From contig JBFXEO010000143.1 in the NCBI GenBank assembly GCA_050180015.1, positions 1 to 7,823 of the forward strand: a stretch of 7,823 nt of DNA, read 5' to 3'. The notes under the pieces are model-generated. The model had not been told where the DNA came from and did no database searches. It was given only the letters and a program-made list of their open reading frames with translations. The DNA comes from JBFXEO01 sp050180015. Lineage in GTDB: Bacteria; Bacteroidota; Bacteroidia; Bacteroidales; Tenuifilaceae. This document shows, piece after piece, positions 5,682 through 7,823 of the stretch (within the stretch, counting starts at the first letter, position 1; each line of letters starts with the position of its first letter). The position numbers and the translations under genes were made by a program.

Positions 5682-7823
5682 ATGTTTTGGGTAAAGCGAA
5701 ACATTGCCAGAATGCTGCCGATTAATTTTTTTTTGATGGTTAGCCTCATATCCATCAATGGGGCTCTATTTGCGCAGGTTAAGGTTACCGAAAGTTTTGA
5801 GAATGCCCCTCTTATTGAAACTCTCGATATTATCAGCAAAAAGTACAGCGTTAAGCTGGCGTACGATAATGCCGCAGTAGTTGGAATTACCGTGAACATG
5901 CGCTTCAAAAAGGAAAATGTTAATGAAGTGTTAAAAAAACTGCTTGCAGGTTCCGGGCTCGAGGTGCTCAAAATCAACGATGTTTACGTGTTGAGGAAAC
6001 AAACGCAACCGTTGGCCGAAGAGGTAAAGCCTAAAAAAATTGTGGGGATTGTGCGCGACAAGGCTACGGGGGAGTCGCTGCCTTACGCTTCGGTAAGTGT
6101 ACTTGGGGCGAGTGTTGGCACATCAACAAATGCCGATGGTTTTTTTTCAATACAGCAGGGTGCCGCAGATTCAATTAATATCAGGGTAAGTTATATTGGG
6201 TTCGAACCCATTGAGATGAAGGTAGCCAAGCTGAAATACGCAGAATCACCTGTTCTGGTTGAGCTGGACAGGAAGTCTATTGCTTTAAGAGATGTTCGGG
6301 TGGTTAAGTCAGTTTCAGAGATTGTTACTACCGGGGAACATCCCGGGGAGTTGGTCTGGAACCCTAGTAGAGTAGGGCAGCTACCATCAATTTCTGGTAT
6401 TGATGTGATGGCACCGCTCCAAATGCTGCCCGGGGTTGATGCTACATTCGAATCGCTTTCCGGTTTAAATATCCGGCATTCCGCTTCCGATAAAAACCTG
6501 TTTATTTACGATGGTTTTACCATATACCACATCGACCACTTTTTTGGGGCCTTTACCAGTTTTAACAGCAAGGCCATTAAGGGTATTCGGGTTATGCGGG
6601 GTGGGTTTGATGCCCGCTGGGGCGACAGGGCATCGTCGGTAGTTGAAATCACCGGAAAAACGGGCAACGAAAATAGCCTTGTAGTTGATGCCGGGGGCGA
6701 TCAACTATCGGCGGATATCGCCATGGATGGGCCAATTGGTAAAAAAATGACCTTTGTGCTGGCAGCACGGCGCTCGTTTACCGACTACTATCGGTCCAAT
6801 CTTTACTATAATCTTTTTGAAAGTGCCCGCTCTGACTTGAATGTATCAAGCAAACAATCTGCATTTACCTCCGATAATTCTATACCGAAGTTTTACTACT
6901 ACGATGCCAATGTGAAGCTCAGCTATAAACCGACGGATAAGGATAATATCTCACTTAGCGGCTACAGGGGTACCGATGATTTGAACTATACGCAGATGGA
7001 GGGAAACCCTTATACGCTGGAAGACTCCCATTGGGGAAATCAGGGGGCTGGGGTTCGTTGGTCTAGGCAGTGGAGCCCTTCATTTTATCACACCCTTACA
7101 GTTGGCGCATCGGAATACGAGCTGTACTATAACCACATAGACAGTACGTTGAAGCGAAGGCAAAATTCTTCCTATAGAGACACCATACTCAGGCACTACA
7201 ATATAGATAATAAGCTGTCTGATGTTACGGTTAATTTACAGTGTCAACTGAGGATTGGTAAAATAAATACGGTAGAGGGCGGCCTTCACACAAACATTGT
7301 AGATATAGAGTCCTTTGAGTCGTACTTTCAGGCATCGGGCGGGAGTATTGTGATGGATACGGCAAAAAACAACAACTTCTATTCCCGAGTTTACACGGGT
7401 TGGTTGCAGAATACCATCTCTGTTGGCCGGTTAAAGGCGTTTACGCTGGGATTAAGGGCAACATACCATAATTTAACCTCGGAGTATTACTTTGAACCAC
7501 GCGCCCAGGTGATGTTTAAACTCAACCAAAGGCTTAACCTGAAACTTGCAGCAGGCTTCTACAATCAGTACGTAAACCGGATTGTTCAGTTTGGGAATAG
7601 CTATCGGAATATCTGGGTTGCCTCCGACGGGGATAAGTTCTCTGTGGTAAAGTCAAAACATCTTATTACAGGATTTACCTGGAATTCTGGTTCCGGCTTA
7701 CTGGTTGATCTTGAGGGATACCTTAAAAGTACCGATGGAATTACTGTCCTGCAAAATGTTGTAAGGCGTACAAATTCAACCCAAATTACCATGCTAACCA
7801 GGACATTTTTGATAGATAGCCGT
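5682..7823 (+). CDS. TonB-dependent outer-membrane receptor/transducer with STN domain (3' truncated)
   Basis: The frame is open from ATG 5682 to the last base (714 codons), so the C-terminal barrel strands are missing. An in-frame TGA at 5640-5642 limits upstream starts. Residues 1-31 form a signal peptide with a basic start (FWVKRNIAR), a hydrophobic core and likely cleavage after LFA, before QVKV. An STN domain follows (about 35-105, NAPLIETLDIISKKY to NDVYVLRK). Next is a carboxypeptidase-regulatory-like beta domain (about 119-185, IVGIVRDKATGESLPYASV, then VGTSTNADGFFSI). The plug (about 207-328) includes LQMLPGVDA, DKNLFIYDGFTIYHIDHFFG and GGFDARWGDRASSVVEIT. The remainder shows alternating aromatic and polar residues typical of barrel strands. 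Such receptors import a ligand with TonB energy, and the STN domain signals to the upstream FecR protein. The plug style resembles FecA-like receptors more than SusC, and no SusD partner is visible inside the window. The ligand is unknown. Confidence 0.93.
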   Translation, partial: MFWVKRNIARMLPINFFLMVSLISINGALFAQVKVTESFENAPLIETLDIISKKYSVKLAYDNAAVVGITVNMRFKKENVNEVLKKLLAGSGLEVLKINDVYVLRKQTQPLAEEVKPKKIVGIVRDKATGESLPYASVSVLGASVGTSTNADGFFSIQQGAADSINIRVSYIGFEPIEMKVAKLKYAESPVLVELDRKSIALRDVRVVKSVSEIVTTGEHPGELVWNPSRVGQLPSISGIDVMAPLQMLPGVDATFESLSGLNIRHSASDKNLFIYDGFTIYHIDHFFGAFTSFNSKAIKGIRVMRGGFDARWGDRASSVVEITGKTGNENSLVVDAGGDQLSADIAMDGPIGKKMTFVLAARRSFTDYYRSNLYYNLFESARSDLNVSSKQSAFTSDNSIPKFYYYDANVKLSYKPTDKDNISLSGYRGTDDLNYTQMEGNPYTLEDSHWGNQGAGVRWSRQWSPSFYHTLTVGASEYELYYNHIDSTLKRRQNSSYRDTILRHYNIDNKLSDVTVNLQCQLRIGKINTVEGGLHTNIVDIESFESYFQASGGSIVMDTAKNNNFYSRVYTGWLQNTISVGRLKAFTLGLRATYHNLTSEYYFEPRAQVMFKLNQRLNLKLAAGFYNQYVNRIVQFGNSYRNIWVASDGDKFSVVKSKHLITGFTWNSGSGLLVDLEGYLKSTDGITVLQNVVRRTNSTQITMLTRTFLIDSR

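Noticed and set aside
1..7823. CRISPR arrays, tRNA/rRNA genes, insertion sequences, attachment sites
   Set aside because: No regularly spaced repeats, no tRNA-like or rRNA segments, no transposase or integrase coding sequence, and no terminal inverted repeats with target duplications were found by eye.

Overview
The window looks like a chromosomal segment from a member of the Bacteroidota. The evidence is threefold. There are close matches to the Bacteroidota -7 promoter box (TAnnTTTG) and no clear Shine-Dalgarno sequences. A fatty-acid/ribosome cluster carries family-typical proteins. A sigma factor / FecR-type anti-sigma factor / STN-domain TonB-dependent receptor cassette is present, as is common in this phylum. 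No species can be named from the sequence alone.

Positions 1-782 hold the C-terminal 259 codons of the ribosome-associated GTPase TypA/BipA; its GTPase domain lies upstream of the window. Positions 783-895 form a short promoter-bearing gap. Positions 896-3620 form a compact, same-strand housekeeping operon: a DUF177 (YceD-like) protein, ribosomal protein L32 (rpmF), phosphate acyltransferase (plsX) and beta-ketoacyl-ACP synthase III (fabH). Spacings are 25 nt, 25 nt and a 1-nt TAATG overlap. The order yceD-rpmF-plsX-fabH is conserved across distant bacteria and couples ribosome biogenesis with the start of fatty-acid and phospholipid synthesis. A GC-rich hairpin just after fabH probably ends the transcript.

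Positions 3621-4137 are a 517-nt stretch with no convincing gene. It contains the fabH terminator, an internal block (about 3780-3970) with several nested or adjacent inverted repeats that could be a structured RNA or a decayed element, and a promoter-like box directly before the next gene.

Positions 4138-7823 are a cell-surface-signalling cassette. It comprises an ECF sigma factor, a membrane-anchored FecR-family anti-sigma factor overlapping it by 4 nt (ATGA), and, after a 138-nt gap, a TonB-dependent outer-membrane receptor that runs off the end of the window (714 residues visible). The receptor has a signal peptide, an STN signalling domain, a carboxypeptidase-regulatory-like domain, a plug and the start of a beta-barrel. 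In the established FecA/FecR/FecI scheme, ligand binding at the receptor is passed through the STN domain to FecR, which then releases or activates the sigma factor. The ligand cannot be read from this sequence. I did not see a clearly unprecedented system; the least explained part is the structured intergenic block.
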